Assembly: GCF_025336525.1 (NCBI RefSeq)
Contig: NZ_JAOCZP010000001.1
Location: 62,001-126,000 of the forward strand
Direction of reading: 5' to 3'
DNA: 64,000 nucleotides
Source: Chelativorans salis
Lineage (GTDB): Bacteria > Pseudomonadota > Alphaproteobacteria > Rhizobiales > Rhizobiaceae
Shown: positions 63,759 to 64,000 of the stretch, in pieces
Layout: every line of letters starts with the position of its first letter
Numbering within the stretch: the stretch's first letter is position 1
Translations under genes and position numbers: made by a program
The notes under the pieces: generated by a model
The model's database searches: none
Told to the model about the DNA's origin: nothing
The model's input: only the letters and a program-made list of their open reading frames with translations

Positions 63759-64000
63759 CTAGGCGCCCACCGCGGCAAGGCTCTGCCGCGCCACCTGGCG
63801 CAGCTCATCGATGGGCTTCAGCGCCCCTGCCTCCTCAAAGTGCCAGAAGGTCCACCCATTGCAGGCATCCAGCCCCTGCACGCGCGCGCCGAGGCGGTGG
63901 ATGGAGCCGGCCTCGTGGCCGATGGCAATGGTACCGTCGGCGCGCACGCTCGCCGTCCAGCGCTTCTTGCGGTCGAAGAGCTGAGTGCCGGGCTTCACCA
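63759..64000 (-). CDS. ccrM: cell-cycle DNA methyltransferase CcrM, C-terminal part, 5' end outside window
   Basis: Only the last 80 codons are in the window. The segment [40 protein letters not shown] and [17 protein letters not shown] matches the C-terminal domain of alphaproteobacterial CcrM, which methylates adenine in GANTC. The catalytic DPPY and SAM motifs lie beyond the right edge. In Rhizobiales ccrM commonly lies near mutY, which supports the call. Confidence 0.85.
   Translation of the reverse strand, partial: VKPGTQLFDRKKRWTASVRADGTIAIGHEAGSIHRLGARVQGLDACNGWTFWHFEEAGALKPIDELRQVARQSLAAVGA

Overview
The window is GC-rich chromosomal DNA of an alphaproteobacterium, most likely of the order Hyphomicrobiales (Rhizobiales). 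The closest gene-content parallels I recognise are in Agrobacterium, Sinorhizobium, Mesorhizobium and other Phyllobacteriaceae. The evidence is the chvE-gguABC/gbpR locus, the frcBCA/frcR/frcK locus, the Agrobacterium-type galactarolactone genes gci and gli, a ccrM fragment near mutY, and paired palindromic repeats of the kind common in this order. No phage genes, transposases, rRNA genes or CRISPR arrays were seen.

Layout. (1) 1-6127: a TRAP transporter (M, Q, P subunits) diverges from a GntR/FadR-type regulator, followed by kdgD-gci-gli. This is a hexuronate/aldarate route that ends at alpha-ketoglutaric semialdehyde. (2) 6316-12918: a six-gene operon headed by its own LacI regulator, encoding a carbohydrate ABC importer and a GH63/MGH-like glycosidase. 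(3) 13107-24309: enzymes for non-phosphorylated oxidation of D-galactose and L-arabinose (sugar 1-dehydrogenase, arabonate/galactonate dehydratase, KDGal kinase and aldolase, semialdehyde dehydrogenase), continuing into gguC-gguB-gguA-chvE, with gbpR divergent. (4) 25602-30997: the fructose importer frcBCA divergent from frcR-frcK. (5) 31053-37588: sulfate activation (cysD, cysNC, cysQ), a sugar aminotransferase and a phosphohexomutase. (6) 37694-45058: a BMP-type nucleobase/nucleoside ABC importer with an amidase and cytosine deaminase, preceded by a RutR-like box. (7) 45294-49097: tRNA-Gln, a FlaA1/WbpM-type nucleotide-sugar dehydratase, a sugar transferase and galE. (8) 49177-64000: housekeeping and miscellaneous genes: bioY, an MBL hydrolase, a DUF1499 protein, ppdK, a VOC protein, smc, a DsbA-like protein, a DUF721 protein, mutY, a HAD hydrolase, an alpha/beta hydrolase and the 3' end of ccrM.

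How the parts fit together. The left 31 kb is a sugar and sugar-acid acquisition region. Two pathways (uronate to 5-keto-4-deoxyglucarate, and arabinose to 2-keto-3-deoxyarabonate) should converge on alpha-ketoglutaric semialdehyde, which a single dehydrogenase (14672-16198) can oxidise to alpha-ketoglutarate. Two expected enzymes are not visible: uronate dehydrogenase and the sugar lactonase. A shared design recurs in four separate importers: directly after the solute-binding-protein gene there is a near-perfect 10-11 bp stem-loop before the membrane-subunit genes. Clear operator-like inverted repeats lie upstream of kdgD, dctP, the LacI gene, chvE/gbpR, frcB/frcR and the BMP gene.
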